Shown here piece after piece: positions 11,671 to 23,281 of a stretch of DNA of 64,000 nucleotides. Under the pieces are notes generated by a model. The model was not told the DNA's origin. It made no database searches and worked only from the letters and a program-made list of their open reading frames with translations. How positions within the stretch are numbered: the first letter of the stretch is position 1; each line of letters starts with the position of its first letter. The stretch is from Cokeromyces recurvatus (Eukaryota > Mucoromycota > Mucoromycetes > Mucorales > Mucoraceae). The DNA lies in assembly GCF_025118155.1 (NCBI RefSeq), contig NW_026251400.1:124001-188000 (forward strand), written 5' to 3'. Made by a program: the position numbers and the translations under genes.

Positions 11671-12329
11671 ATGGGTTAACATCTTTTTATGCACACAGTC
11701 ACGACGAAGAATAGCATTCTCTTCCTTAGTAACAAAAAAAGAAAAAGAAAAAAAAAAGAAAAGACAACTACTTTATGGCCTTTGACATAGTTTCTCCTTT
11801 TCTATCCATTCTCCTTTTACTTTTTTTATTTGTTTCTTCTCTCCTCTTCTTCTTCCCTTTTTTTTTTTTTCCTTTCTTGCTCCCTCTTTTTTATTTTGTT
11901 GTTTTGAGTTTCATTTTATTTACTTAGAATCCAGATGGTTTCTGTTTCCCTATTGATAAACTTGATTTAGTAATATCAGATGTTAGAAATCTGTTGAGCA
12001 AAATAACTTTATCGCAAAAAATAGACGGAATAAGAAGTATTATTGCTGAAAATGTATGAAATAATACAACCTAATAAGGATGAATTCATAGATAGAGTTT
12101 TCTATTATATCGTTCGTGTAATCTCAGATATGAAAAGCATAATTGAAATATAAAAGTAATTATTTTTTTTTTATGTTTCAAAGTACAATATATTATCTTT
12201 AGACATAATATATACATTTTTATATGTATTTATATCACTATTTGTCTGCGGGAGGGGGAAGAGGTGTCTTTTTTTTTTCTTTGGTTTAAACTCTGTTGTT
12301 TTATTTATTCTGATACATATTCTTTCTTT
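11472..12329. other. Spacer with pyrimidine tracts and homopolymers
   Basis: Lies upstream of the bHLH gene and downstream of the M13 peptidase. It contains an A-run of over 30 nt (11640-11669), a pyrimidine-rich plus strand (about 11790-11900) and the exon-like open segment at 11928-12059 described separately. Confidence 0.6.
11928..12059 (+). other. Exon-like open segment, 43 codons, unidentified
   Basis: After a pyrimidine-rich stretch ending in TACTTAG there is a 43-codon open segment beginning NPDGFCFPIDKLDLVISDV and ending SIIAENV before TGA. The amino-acid mix is protein-like, with no homopolymer bias, unlike most open frames in spacers here. No convincing upstream exon with a start codon was found; candidate ATGs nearby are in poly-pyrimidine sequence. 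It may be the last exon of a small gene or a remnant. No family is recognised. Confidence 0.25.
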
Positions 12330-12941
12330 TCACCAAAGTTCACATTTATGAACAGGATTCATAGGACTGCCAGCAGGACATTTAAATACTTCAGCAAAAT
12401 ACTTGGAATTTTGAACTGCCCCATTAACGCGCCACTTGGCTGGTGAATGCTCATCAGTAAGAACCTAAAATCATAGAGTATTATAATTATTATGATTTGA
12501 ACTAAATAAAATATATAGTATACATACTCCTTTCTTGGCTTGAGCAGGTGTCACCTTGTTACACCAAATACGTCCAAAGTTAACAAAGAATAAATGCTCA
12601 GGTGTTAAGTCATCTAGACCAGGCAAACGTACATTATTGTAACGCTTGTTTCCCTTATCACTATCATAGCGTTCTTTCCATGCTACATACGCTTCTCCTA
12701 AACCTCCATTGTCTGCCAAGTTTTCACCCAACGTAAATTTGCCATTGACGTGAATGGCCTTTCCATTTTCATCAATCATAGTAAAGTTGCTATATTGCTT
12801 TACAAAACAATTTGCTTTTTCATCAAATTGTACAGAGGTTTCATTAGTCCACCATTGAACAAGTCGTCCCTCAGCATCAAAATGTCTTCCCATATTATCA
12901 AATCCATGCTATATAATAATAGTTAATAATTGTCATTAAGC

Positions 12942-13004
<63 letters not shown>

Positions 13005-15229
13005 TAATAACTTACAGTTAATTCATGACCCACAACAACACCAATACCGCCATAATTCAAATAATCAGGATAGTTGCTACCAAAAAAAGGATTTTGTAAA
13101 ATACCTGCAGGGAAAACAATCTTTATATTTATATATGTATATGTGCGTTAATAATCACTTTGAAAGACCTCTTTTTTCTTTTTTCTTTTTTTTTCTTTCC
13201 TCTCTCTATCTCTCTCTTTCCTCTACAACTACAAATTACCTCATTAAAGGAAGGATTATAATAAGCATTTACTTCTTGAGGATTCATTAACCATTTAGAT
13301 CGATCAGGTGTTTTACCCACTTGACGCCATCCTTCAAGAACACTAAATTTACGAGCATTTACATAATTCTCGAAATAATCATCTTCTTTCAAGCTTAATT
13401 CAGCATAATAATCAGATAATGAAACAGGGGACATAATATCAGGTGAAGAATCAGGATAGCCTACTTTACGAATCAACTTGTCAACCTTTTCAATTGCCTT
13501 TTCACGTGTCTTATCATCAATCCATTCCAGACTAGGTAAACGTTTTAAGAATACTTCCTTGATACTGTTTACAAATTCATCTGCACGTTCTTTAGCATTG
13601 CCACCAAATTTGTCAATCACATAATATCGACCAGCCAAGAATCCTAATGCATTATTCACCTCATCTAAACAGGTATCCCAACGAGGCTTTATCGATTTGG
13701 GATTTGTACCAATCAGTTTTGACGTTAGACGACGAATAGGTGCACGAATTTCATCACCTAAGGAATCAGAATAGGCAAAGATCACCTTCCAGGTAAAATA
13801 AGCAAGCAATGGACGTGAGTTTTCCTTATTAAGCAAGACAGTAGAGACATTACTAATATAATCAGGAGAAGTGACGATCAAGTTATTACCAGGATAAGGA
13901 GCATTGACAGGTAATAAATGATTGACATAAAGTCCCCAATCAACATTAGGAGCTATCTTTGCTAATTCTGATAGAGACATGGGATTATAAATAGCTTCAG
14001 GATCCTGGAATTCCTCTGGTAATTGACTTCTTTCTGCCAACTTTTTTTCAAAGTCAACAATCATACGAGCTGTAGCCTTTGCATCAGGTTTACCATCGAA
14101 TAAAGGCAGTCCTCCTTCTTCTTCTGAAACTGTAAAACTATCCTCGTCGTCAAAGATAACATTCAAAACATCTGAAATTGTTTCATAAAGCGCTTGAACC
14201 GTTTCTTCTTGAGTATAATAGACTTTATTAGGTAAAGTTAACCCAGATTGATAGAGTTGTAAAGAATTAATAGTGGGGTCTTTAGGATCAGCGTCTACAC
14301 TAATCTCGAACAGGGCCCCAATGTTTCTCTTTGCTAAGAATGATAGAGTTTGTGTCAAATGACGAGTATCAAAGGTCCCTTTAGTGAGAAACATATCACG
14401 AATTTCTTTCAAGATAGGATAAATAGGCTTTGAGCCACGAGCATCAATTAAGGCCTCATTCATACATGAATTATAAAGAGCTTTTACTTTTTCAAAATTT
14501 TGTTTGTCAATCAGTTTATCTGGATCAGGTAATGATTGGTTGCTGCCTGAGGTACGATTATAAAAGTCGTCAAAGGAGCCAGATAAAATGTTGCGAAGTG
14601 CTTCCTTGTTTTGATTTACGAGTGTTACAAATGAATTGATAGATGATTTGCCTTCTGGGATTTCATGGCTCTTTTCCCAGTTATTACCTATTATCGTTCC
14701 TTTATTTAGTATTTTTTTTAGACATATACACAATGGTTATTAGCTTACAAGTAAATTGGTAAAAATCTTCACAAGGATCAACAGTCAAATCGATATCCTT
14801 GTATACATTTTAAGTAATCGTATTTGATTCACAAAAGCATTTGATTTCTTCTTTTATCTTACCTTTAAAATTTGAGCCGCTGTTAAGACGCATTCAGGTT
14901 CTGTACAAATAGGCTACAAAAAAAAAATTAATTTTCACACACATATTTGCTTACATAACATATTAAAAGCTTACTGATGAATTATCATGTCTAGGTACAT
15001 TAGGTGGTTGCTTTGGATTTTCATCAGAAACTCGTCTGGTATAGAGTCCGGTAACGATACATAAAGCAATAAAGAAAACAACAGCTAAAATGAACAATAC
15101 TTTTTCCAATAATGAAAACTTTCCATTTTGAAATCTTCTGTTTGTGTCAGAATAATCTTCATTATCCTGATTTCTTTCAGGATTAGTATTACTTTCCTCT
15201 CCTAAAAGAGGTTCTCTTTCTGCATTCAT
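12330..15229 (-). CDS. M13 zinc metalloendopeptidase (neprilysin/ECE-like), type II membrane protein
   Basis: Seven exons (14975-15229, 14863-14913, 14749-14797, 13240-14687, 13016-13120, 12528-12908, 12330-12464) give 807 aa, a normal M13 length. A cytosolic head with a [12 protein letters not shown] di-leucine-like start precedes one transmembrane segment at about residues 45-66 ([20 protein letters not shown]). The ectodomain begins with a Cys-rich [15 protein letters not shown] and [15 protein letters not shown], as in neprilysin. [19 protein letters not shown] and the zinc motif GHELTHGFD follow; the intron at 12909-13015 falls inside this motif, between T and the second His. The third ligand region ENLADNGGL and a C-terminal ending VHKCELW are also typical. 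It should cleave extracellular or luminal peptides; the fungal substrate is unknown. The 12909-13015 intron carries a CT repeat and a T-run of about 38 nt. Confidence 0.93.
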
Positions 15230-15390
15230 TTACAAATATAAACAAATAAAAAAAAAAAAAAGGAAGAGTAAAAAAAAAAAAAAAAAGAGAAAGAAAAAAA
15301 GAACAAAAAAAAAAAAAACTAAACATTGTTATGTTATTTTTTTTTATTGTTGTCATTACTATATACACACCTCAACTTATGTATGCTAAT

Positions 15391-16608
15391 TTATGCTTCA
15401 AATTCTTCTAAAAATGAAGTCAATGCTTCAGGTAGACTAAATTCAAGTTTCTTTTCATCAATCAAAGCCTTTGCTTCCTTGATGTTTTCTACAGCCTTTT
15501 TATAAATTTCCGCTTGTTCATCTTCCTTTAAAGTCAAGTTAGCTACATTCAAATAAGCTTCAGCCAAATCTGAAAGAATTTGAGGAGTCACTTGATTGAT
15601 CTTGACAAGCTCTTGCTTGGCTGATTCAAAATAATTCTTACTGTGAACAAATTCCTGTAGAGCCTTTTCTTCTTCTTTTGCCAAATTGTCTTCATTTTGT
15701 TCCTCATCAATATGATCCAAGTAATAATTGGCGAGCGAAAGTTTAGATAAACCAAGTGCAGACAATGCATTCGCGTTATTAGGTTCATCTACGTACAATA
15801 AAAAAAAATTTTGAATAAATAAAATTGAACTTCATTTATTTTATTTTATTTACCTTTCAAGACCTTTTCTAAAGCATTTTCAGCCCAAGTTCTAAATTTA
15901 TCACAAGCAGCAAGATCGTCATAAAGTTCACCATGGTTTAGAACAATATCAGCTAATTCAATAATAGACTTAGATGGTACATTAGCAAGGGTTTCATCAT
16001 TCAATTTATCTAAAGCCTTTGTAGCCAACTTGGGAATCGTTTGTTCATCTTCAGAGACAGCATTGGAAGCCTTAGCAAGCCAAACCTTAACAAGGCCAAT
16101 ATGAATTTTATTGCCTAATTCAGTATCATGTTCGAGAGCATCATTTAATCTCTCTTCAGCAGCATCTAAATAAGGTTCAAATTCTTCATCATCGGTTAAA
16201 CGACCTAGCTCATATAATGCTAAACCGTATGTATAATAAAAGAGTGAAGGTAAAGGATTTTCAGATTGATGATTACGTAAAATGCGATCTGATTCGTGAA
16301 TTGTACCACGAAGTAAAGGTAAGGCTCCAGAAGGATCAGCAGCATCTATTTTATAAAATTAGTTTAAAATGTAAGGAGAAAGAAAGAAAGAAAAAAGCCA
16401 ACTACATGAGTTTACCAAGCTTTTCAAGAGCACTTTCAAAGAGAGCAGCAGCTTCTCCTACTTCATCACCTTCTTCTACTTCCTTATCAATGACAACGGT
16501 TTGAGCATTCTCAGGCAATTCAGTAGGTTCTTCAACTTTAGACTTCTTATTAGCTTTGGCAATAGCACTGCCTTTTAAACCTCTTGGTCTTTTCTTTTCA
16601 GTGGCCAT
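15391..16608 (-). CDS. ETT1: Enhancer of translation termination 1 (Ett1/Nro1 family)
   Basis: Three exons (16416-16608, 15854-16345, 15391-15788) give 360 aa. The Lys/Arg-rich start MATEKKRPRGLKGSAIAK resembles the nuclear-localising N-terminus of yeast Ett1. A short acidic segment is followed by helical TPR-like repeats. The segment GTIHESDRILR matches the family's IVHECDRLLR, and later helices read LSDLAEAYLNVANLTLKEDE and ALSALGLSKLSLANYYLD, the TPR A/B spacing. Ett1/Nro1 proteins act in stop-codon recognition and, in fission yeast, restrain the Ofd1 hydroxylase in the oxygen response. Which role holds here cannot be read from sequence. The 5' flank has an A-run of about 47 nt (16623-16670) directly before the start codon on the coding strand. 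Confidence 0.8.
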
Positions 16609-16622
16609 GTTAGGATATGTAA

Positions 16623-16672
<50 letters not shown>

Positions 16673-18629
16673 TAGACATTTGTATAAAAAAAAATAGAAT
16701 GAAGAATACAATAAGTGACTGTATTTCTTTTGATTTTCTTCACTATTGATTTTTCACACTAATATTTTCGTGTGAGACACTTTGTAACAAGTTTGAACTG
16801 TTGTGATAATACTTTTTTTTTTTCTAACTTGTAATAAATAGAATCATGTTTTGAATAATTAGGAATGTGTATTATATAGTTTGAAGTATATGTAAATAAA
16901 GGGCTATAATTATAAATAATTTATAGGAAGCCTATTTTTATAGCTTCTTTAACTTCTTCTTTATTTGCACACTGCAAAGTAGAAATACAAGGGATTGCAA
17001 TACTAAGCAGAAAAGAGTAATAAAAGAAACATATTTTTTTTCTGAAATATTTGTAATAGATTGGTTAGTTTCTTATGAAGCTTTGAATAATAGATATTTA
17101 TGAAAAATAGATTTACATAATAGAGGATAGAAATGGACGATTTAAATAATTGTAGTTTGTCAAAATAAATAAATATAATATTTGGTAAAGGGAATAGAAG
17201 ATCTTGTATTAAATTGAAGCTTTAATTACATTTAAAAAAAACCAGCCCTGATACAAGGATATATCATCCAGACATAAGCACTAATAAACATATTAAATGC
17301 TATTATTCTTGATTACACAAGTACTCCCGGATCAAGACACGTATATCGAAACTCAGCATATACAACTATCTTGTACAAGTTTAAGATTTAAATATGTTTT
17401 CGACTCATATTGATGATAAACAGATCGTACATGTACGTATCAGAAACTACCTTTTTTTTTCTTTCAATTCATAATAGCTCATTAAAGTGAATTCTTGACA
17501 AAAGCGCATTCATGAACTAAAGACATAATAATTTATAATCGGTCATTTTGTTTATATATATATATATCTAACTTGTTAAATAGTCAGTAGTTAATTATTT
17601 ACTTGCTTTTTTGTTTTTTCCTACTATATAGTATTCTTATTCTTATGTCTTTATTGCTAAAGAGAATATCACTTGGACAGATTAACTATAAAAAAAAAAA
17701 AGCTGTTATTATCAAGCAAAGGTTATCTCAAGACATACCTTTTTATCTCTTTCGTAAGTAAGTTTCTCATCGGACAAATATCTCCGGATAATAAGAAAGT
17801 AGGACAAAACTATCCCCAGATCTTTAACGGATAAAGCCTTCCTATATGTTTGCAAAGCAAAAGAAGATGACAAAACGAAGAATGGAGTCTATTATATCTA
17901 ATGTTTTTTAAGCTTTATGATACAGAATTGTTGATTCAATACCAGATCAAGAAAAAAGCATTACAATTCAGTTTTTATCAAAGGGAGCTGCCTTGAATTG
18001 TATGATTTGAATAAAGATAAACGAAAAAAAAGGGTATACACTTATGAGTCAATAAAAAAAAAAGGCTCATGAACTCGTGATCGAACAGGCATGACAAATC
18101 AAAAAAAGATGTATAGTTATCAATTGACTCTAAATAAACAAGAATAAAAGGAATTGCTTAGCCATGATTAGAGAATTTACAATAGTATGTGACGATGATG
18201 ATGGTGCTTTTATTACTAATAAACTTTATCTTTTTTTTTTCTTTTTTTGTAATAATAAACAAACTGCTCAGCATTCTTTATGTCACAGTTAAAAAAACTA
18301 GAAACTCACTTCCCCACATCACAAACCATTTTTCTATTTATTCTTTTCCTTATTAGTGTCACATTATTTGTACATGTAGCACGAACCAAATAAATCATTG
18401 TGTACAAGACGACATATTATCTGTGTAATTAATGACATAAACATTAAAGATTTATTATAATAATATTCATATAAATCATATACACGTATGTATAATATGT
18501 ATATGTATATTAATATATAGATGTGTGTGTAAATTAAATGCAATAAAAAGGTATATATTTATATATATATATATTTATAAAAAGAAATAAGAGAAGAGCC
18601 AGCCTTTTGATGTTGATATTATTATTATT

Positions 18630-18660
<31 letters not shown>

Positions 18661-18800
18661 CAGTAGTAATAGCAGTAATAGTAGTTAGAGTAGTAGAACT
18701 AAGAACTAGTAGTAGAAGTAGCAGTAGTAGTAGTCATATCGCATTCATGATCATTTTTATACAAGTTTATGTATAAAAAGTTTCTAATTTGGAAGCGTAT
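16609..18800. other. Gene-poor AT-rich spacer
   Basis: 2.2 kb with no convincing coding sequence on either strand: frames are short and stop-rich, and no transposon motif was recognised. It begins with the long A-run upstream of ETT1 and ends with the AGT-repeat tract at 18634-18735. Confidence 0.55.
18634..18735. repeat. Imperfect (TAG)n trinucleotide repeat
   Basis: About 100 bp of TAG units with occasional CAG, TAA and GAAC interruptions. It lies just downstream of the small CCHC gene on the minus strand, so it may be in its 3' flank. Confidence 0.9.
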
Positions 18801-18945
18801 TTATTGAGGAGAAGGTTTCTTAGGACACATCCTATTATTAAAATCATATATAAGTTTAAAAAAAAAGTTATAGCCATCATAAATCATGTACTTACATAGA
18901 ATAATGACCCTTTTGACCACAGTGAATGCAACGACCGTCAGACAT
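18801..18945 (-). CDS. 26-aa single CCHC zinc-knuckle microprotein
   Basis: Two minus-strand exons (18896-18945 and 18801-18831) separated by a 64-nt intron with a GTAAGT donor and an AATAATAG acceptor. The joined 81-nt frame encodes 26 residues: MSDGRCIHCGQKGHYSMMCP followed by KKPSPQ and stop. The cysteine/histidine spacing C-x2-C-x4-H-x4-C is an exact zinc knuckle, as found in Gag, Gis2 and CNBP proteins that bind single-stranded nucleic acid. The intron falls between His14 and Cys19, so the finger forms only after correct splicing, which argues against chance. The start codon has a good context (ACC ATG T). An E-box/GATA palindrome lies about 150 bp upstream. It could instead be one exon pair of a longer gene, but no further in-frame exon was seen. 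Confidence 0.55.
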
Positions 18946-19092
18946 GGTTTATTTATTTTAGTGAGAAATAAAAATGATACAAGAAAAGGAAAAATATTAA
19001 TAAGAAGAAGAAGAAGAGAGGAAAAGAGAGCGCCTCTCTTATTTATATTTGAACAATGAATAAACTTTATTGGTTCTAAACACTGATCTCTC

Positions 19093-19115
19093 CATTATCA
19101 CACGTGGCGATAATG
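19093..19115. promoter_or_regulatory. Palindromic GATA/E-box/GATA site
   Basis: CATTATC at 19093-19099 and its exact inverse GATAATG at 19109-19115 flank the E-box core CACGTG (19101-19106). It lies about 150 bp upstream of the CCHC microprotein start on the minus strand. Fungal GATA factors bind GATA, and Max-like bHLH proteins such as the one at 9974 bind CACGTG. Use as a promoter element is inference. Confidence 0.4.
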
Positions 19116-19575
19116 TTCCACGAAAAAAAATTTTATGGCAATAGGGCGGAAAATAATGAAATCTCCTCCTTTTCTTTTTTTGGTTATTCCTTTATTATTA
19201 TTATATAAAGAAAAATAAAATAAAATAAAAAATAATATAAAATAAAATAAAATAAAAACCCTTCCCCCACCCCCATATACTATGATGTCCCTTTTATATG
19301 TAAAAATAAACAAAATACAATGCTTCATATCATCTATTATTGCTTAATAGGCTCCGTCTTAACATCACAACAACGTGTGTTTACTATTAAACAATATAAT
19401 AATATATTTTATTAATAAAATTTTAAATGACCGGTTAATCATGTAATCATTAAATTACAGTCATTTTTGCCCTGGTCAGATCATAAAAAGTTTTCCTTTT
19501 ACAAGATAAAAAAAAAATTGTAAAGGCTCAAGAGAAAGAAATAAACAAAAGGATAGATATATAAAGAAGAGTATA

Positions 19576-19930
19576 TTAGTAAGGAAGTTTACGGAAATAG
19601 TCAGTACCCAAAGTTGATAACTGAAAACAAACAAACTTGTTATGAGTCAGATAGAACCCTGTCATAAAGTAAAATATAAATGGAAGAAATATATACATAA
19701 AGAGAGTAGCCAAGATGATTGAATTAAACAGGAAGGAGAGCGGATTTGAAATAGGCTCCGGAAGCTCAAAGGATTGTACAAAGAATTGAACATTATTAGG
19801 TGTCACGAATAATTCAATAACTATTAACAATTTCAAAAATAGATATGATGTTTTATATTCAGTATCATCTCAACTCCTGTCAAATTATTTGAACACAGTA
19901 ATACTCACTCTATACTTATTCATTCTACTT
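19576..19930 (-). other. Possible exon(s) of a small membrane protein, uncertain
   Basis: Minus-strand frame rich in hydrophobic residues (for example LFNSIILATLFMYIFLPFIF) with two to three membrane-like segments, ending LGTDYFRKLPY before a stop at 19576. A splice-acceptor-like TTTGTTTTCAG at about 19620 and a donor-like GTGAGT at about 19905 suggest spliced coding sequence starting near an ATG at about 19920-19940. I could not assemble one consistent frame, and no family is recognised. It may be chance in AT-rich DNA. Confidence 0.2.
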
Positions 19931-21321
19931 GGTACCATAAAGCCTACCGAAGTATCTACTTATTTCAAATAGATGAACGAATATTTATCTATTGATTTTC
20001 TAGGCAATATAAAAAAAAGGGGAGACTTCTCTTTTTACTTTTACATAGTTTAAGTTGAGTATTAATTGATCAAAGCTTTGAAGTTCTTATGGATAGATTG
20101 ATCCTTATTTTCTGTATATTTACTGGCAATTTCGTATAGGAGATGAAACATTTGTTCCTTCTATAGTGTATTTTAATGATTGCTTTAAAAAGAGAAATGA
20201 CTCTCTTTTTTCTTTTATCAAATGCTTCTTCTTTTTTTTTTTTTTTTATTTCACTCTGCACAAATGAAAAGAAGAATGATTATTAAAATGGACATTGACA
20301 AACTACTTATAATTGGGAAAATACTGCTTTTTTTCTCTTCTTCTTTAAAGGGACTCGGATAAAATAGACTCATCAAATGCGTTGAATATATTAAACATAT
20401 TGTAAACTTTACTATATAAACTGCATAAACCTCTTCCCTCCTCCTTAATTTTTTTCCCCATCAAATATGTTTGATTCTCTTTTTTTCATAAGTTAGTATA
20501 AATGTCACTGACTATAAATCTCTTGTGAATTAGTTACATCCAAAAAAGTAACCAGCAAAATGTGTGCCGAGGAATCAAGATGTTAATAGACCTAATAATT
20601 TATAAAGCTAGTTTATATTAGTTGTCTTTGTTCCTTTTCCTGAAATTAAAACAAAAGAGACTGTTGTGTACCAGAACTACGTGTAATTTTTTATGCTTTT
20701 TGGTAAAATAAAATATAATTCCAAGGTAAATTCTTTTCTTTATTGCAGTAAAAAAAAAAAAAAAAATAACAATATAGGGTAATAGCTACAATAGATCCAT
20801 CATTGTTTCTATTTTCGATCGATTGTATCATTTTAGGACAAACCTTGTAACGTTACAAATCATATATTGAGCTAATTCACGTGGCTATAATTGACACCAT
20901 TTATTACAATTAAAAAGAAAAAAGAAAAAAGAAAAGAAAAGAAAGAAATGACGTTTATGTATGATGACATTTGTTACAATAACTGCTGTGTATTTTATGG
21001 CTCGGAAATAATTGGGAAAATAGATAGAAAATTGAAAGATAAAAGTTGATATAAATTGAGGATAGACGAAAAAATTATTTAGTACATGAATAACTAATAA
21101 TAAAATATATACAAGCAATATTACTTGATTTTGCTCAAGGAAAATGTATGTAAATTATTTCTTGATATTTTGTACTGCAAACTTATAAATGACTCTTTAT
21201 TCTTGAATATATTTCATTATTTTCTGGAAATAATATATTTTAATATTAACCAAGCAATAAAATAATTAACAACAAAGCACTTTTAATAATAATGACAATA
21301 ATAATAAAAGGTAACTACCTA

Positions 21322-21364
<43 letters not shown>

Positions 21365-21486
21365 CAGTAAATGGTGGTAACCATGGCAGTTTGCATAATT
21401 ATTTGTGAGACGTGTGTGACTGTACATTTCTCCCTCTTTTTTTTTTTCCTCTCTATCTGTATATCTGTGAATCATGCGTTTTATTA

Positions 21487-22603
21487 ATGTTTTCAAAAAA
21501 TATGTCGAGAGAGAATTCACCGCCACTTTATAGATTACCACCTATTCAAGCAACTTCACATATACCAACACCTTTACCTTCTATTAAGCATGAACCAAGT
21601 GCATTCTATCCTTTCCAACCACCATCATTAGCACCATCACTACCACCGCCAACAACAACAACAACTGCACCATTATCTTCAACAGAAACAACAACAACAA
21701 CAACATCAGCACACGTAAAAACATTGGCTCCTACCACATACTCATATTCACCTTATTTAGATAATAATGATGTAGTTTATGAAGAATACCCATATTATAA
21801 TTATGAAGGTAATGTTTATCATCAACTTTTTATCTTTGTCACTCACACTATAAATTAATAGACATGCCTGTCGTAAATAATCCTACATTAAAAAAGAAAA
21901 GAGAATTCGATGAACGAATGCAAAATATTAATCGTGAATTTCTTGAAAATAAAGAAGTGTAAGCGAAAACCATCATCGATATATATATATGTATACATCT
22001 ATATTTTAATATCTATTTATTTTCTTAATGAATAGGCTTTATGAAGAAAAGCTCAAGCAATTACAAGATGAATTAAAAGCTGTTGAAAAAGGTAACAACA
22101 ACTACAAAAAAATATTATTTCATTCTTAATTAATTAATTAATTGAAAAAAAAACAAAAAAAATCAAACAGGTCGTCACGAGCTTTATGAAGAGTTACTAG
22201 CCGATTTAGAAGAACAGAGAAAAAAGATGATTGACGATGCACGCTTAATGATGATTTATCAAATATCTTGTGTAGATAAGCAATTTTATTTAGATTCTAA
22301 AATTGTACAGGAAGAATCGATGGCAGAACGGAGAGAATTACAAAATGCCATGTTTTTAGTAATCGATGAAAAGAGAAGGAAACTCAAAGAGGATAAAGAT
22401 GGTGAAGGTGAAATCGGCTTATCGACACATCAAACTAGAAATCGAAAGCGAATGTTGAGAAAACGAGGTGATTTTGAAACGCTTGTAAATAACCGTCAAA
22501 CAAACAATAAGCAAAAACGAAAACAAGATCATATCCTTTTTAATATATTTATTACTAATATTGTTGATAGATGGTGTATATATATTATCTTTAACTTTTA
22601 TGT

Positions 22604-22648
<45 letters not shown>

Positions 22649-22746
22649 GCATGAGAGAAATTCCAAGTCATTTGATAGATGCTTTATCTAAACGAGTGGA
22701 AGAAGAGATTGAAGCTGATTTTTGTGCTATGAAGAAAAAACGATAA
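21487..22746 (+). CDS. SDS3: Sds3-like subunit of the Sin3/Rpd3 deacetylase complex
   Basis: The Sds3/BRMS1 family holds Sin3-Rpd3 complexes together. Exons read as 21487-21808, 21862-21958, 22036-22091 and 22171-about 22575, plus a last exon from about 22650 to 22746. A Pro/Thr-rich head (repeated TTTT and PPP) precedes the Sds3 coiled coil: MQNINREFLENKEVLYEEKL, KLKQLQDELKAVEKGRHELY, then LLADLEEQRKKMIDDARLMM and ISCVDKQFYLDSKIVQEES. Basic KRRKLKEDKD and RNRKRMLRKRG segments follow. The C-terminal exon appears to encode IPSHLIDALSKRVEEEIEAD and ends KKKR. The last junction is unresolved: a 37-nt T-run sits in it, and no GT-AG pair I tried keeps the frame cleanly. The start could also be the ATG at 21502, five codons later. 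The catalytic partner RPD3 is at 22-2578. Confidence 0.78.
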
Positions 22747-22834
22747 TTTTTTTTTTGATTTATATACACACACAAATGTATATTTTTTTTTATAATGTAT
22801 ATTTTTTATTTTTTTTTTTCTTTACTTTTATATA

Positions 22835-23281
22835 ATGACTACATTTAAAGGGATGGCTATTTTATGTTTTCATCCACAACAACATCTACTTCAAGGCCAC
22901 TGTATAAATCTAATAAATAATGAATCACCTTATAGTCTTGCAGGGATATTATTACCTGATTATATTGATCCACATCATAATGATTGTATGGAACCCGATG
23001 ATTTTTATCGGGTTATCATCAAATCTCATACAACACAAGAACAAATTTCTTTAATTTTACGTCGAACAAAAAATAACGATGCTAGTAATTTGTGGAGTCA
23101 TGAAAATGAAAAAGATAGTAATGATGGATACGAGTTTTGTTTTGAGACGGAAAAATTTGTTTCTGATCAAGAAGCAATGCGTTTGAAAGATAAATATTTT
23201 AAAACAAATTCGTCCATCGTTACAGATGATGAAGTATATATATGTGTTGGAAACATACAATTTACTCAACAAAACCAATAA
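22835..23281 (+). CDS. Orphan intronless protein, 148 aa
   Basis: Single open frame starting MTTFKGMAILCFHPQQHLLQ and ending VGNIQFTQQNQ. It begins 89 bp after the SDS3 stop on the same strand. Composition is that of a soluble folded protein: mixed hydrophobic and charged residues, and segments such as YSLAGILLPDYIDPHH and DDFYRVIIKSHTTQEQISLI. There is no signal peptide, membrane span or known motif. I do not recognise a family. Its intronless structure stands out among neighbours with many introns. Codon use is similar to nearby genes. It could be a lineage-specific gene or part of a larger one. Confidence 0.6.
   Translation: MTTFKGMAILCFHPQQHLLQGHCINLINNESPYSLAGILLPDYIDPHHNDCMEPDDFYRVIIKSHTTQEQISLILRRTKNNDASNLWSHENEKDSNDGYEFCFETEKFVSDQEAMRLKDKYFKTNSSIVTDDEVYICVGNIQFTQQNQ

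Larger units (their letters stand above)
18946..21486. other. Gene-poor spacer
   Basis: 2.5 kb between the microprotein gene and the SDS3-like gene. Contents seen are a palindromic E-box/GATA site (19093-19115), a TTTTA repeat tract (about 19205-19256), a possible hydrophobic reading frame on the minus strand (19576-19930) and a T-run of about 40 nt (21326-21364) upstream of SDS3. No transposon motif was recognised. Confidence 0.5.

Noticed and set aside
16923..16975. Terminal-exon-like minus-strand segment (CANKEEVKEAIKIGFL) after a TTTGCAG
   Set aside because: Only 17 codons, no upstream exon with a frame-compatible donor; likely chance.
19098..19328. 76-codon minus-strand open frame
   Set aside because: Consists mainly of F/I/L/Y from a TTTTA repeat; no start context and overlaps the palindromic regulatory site.
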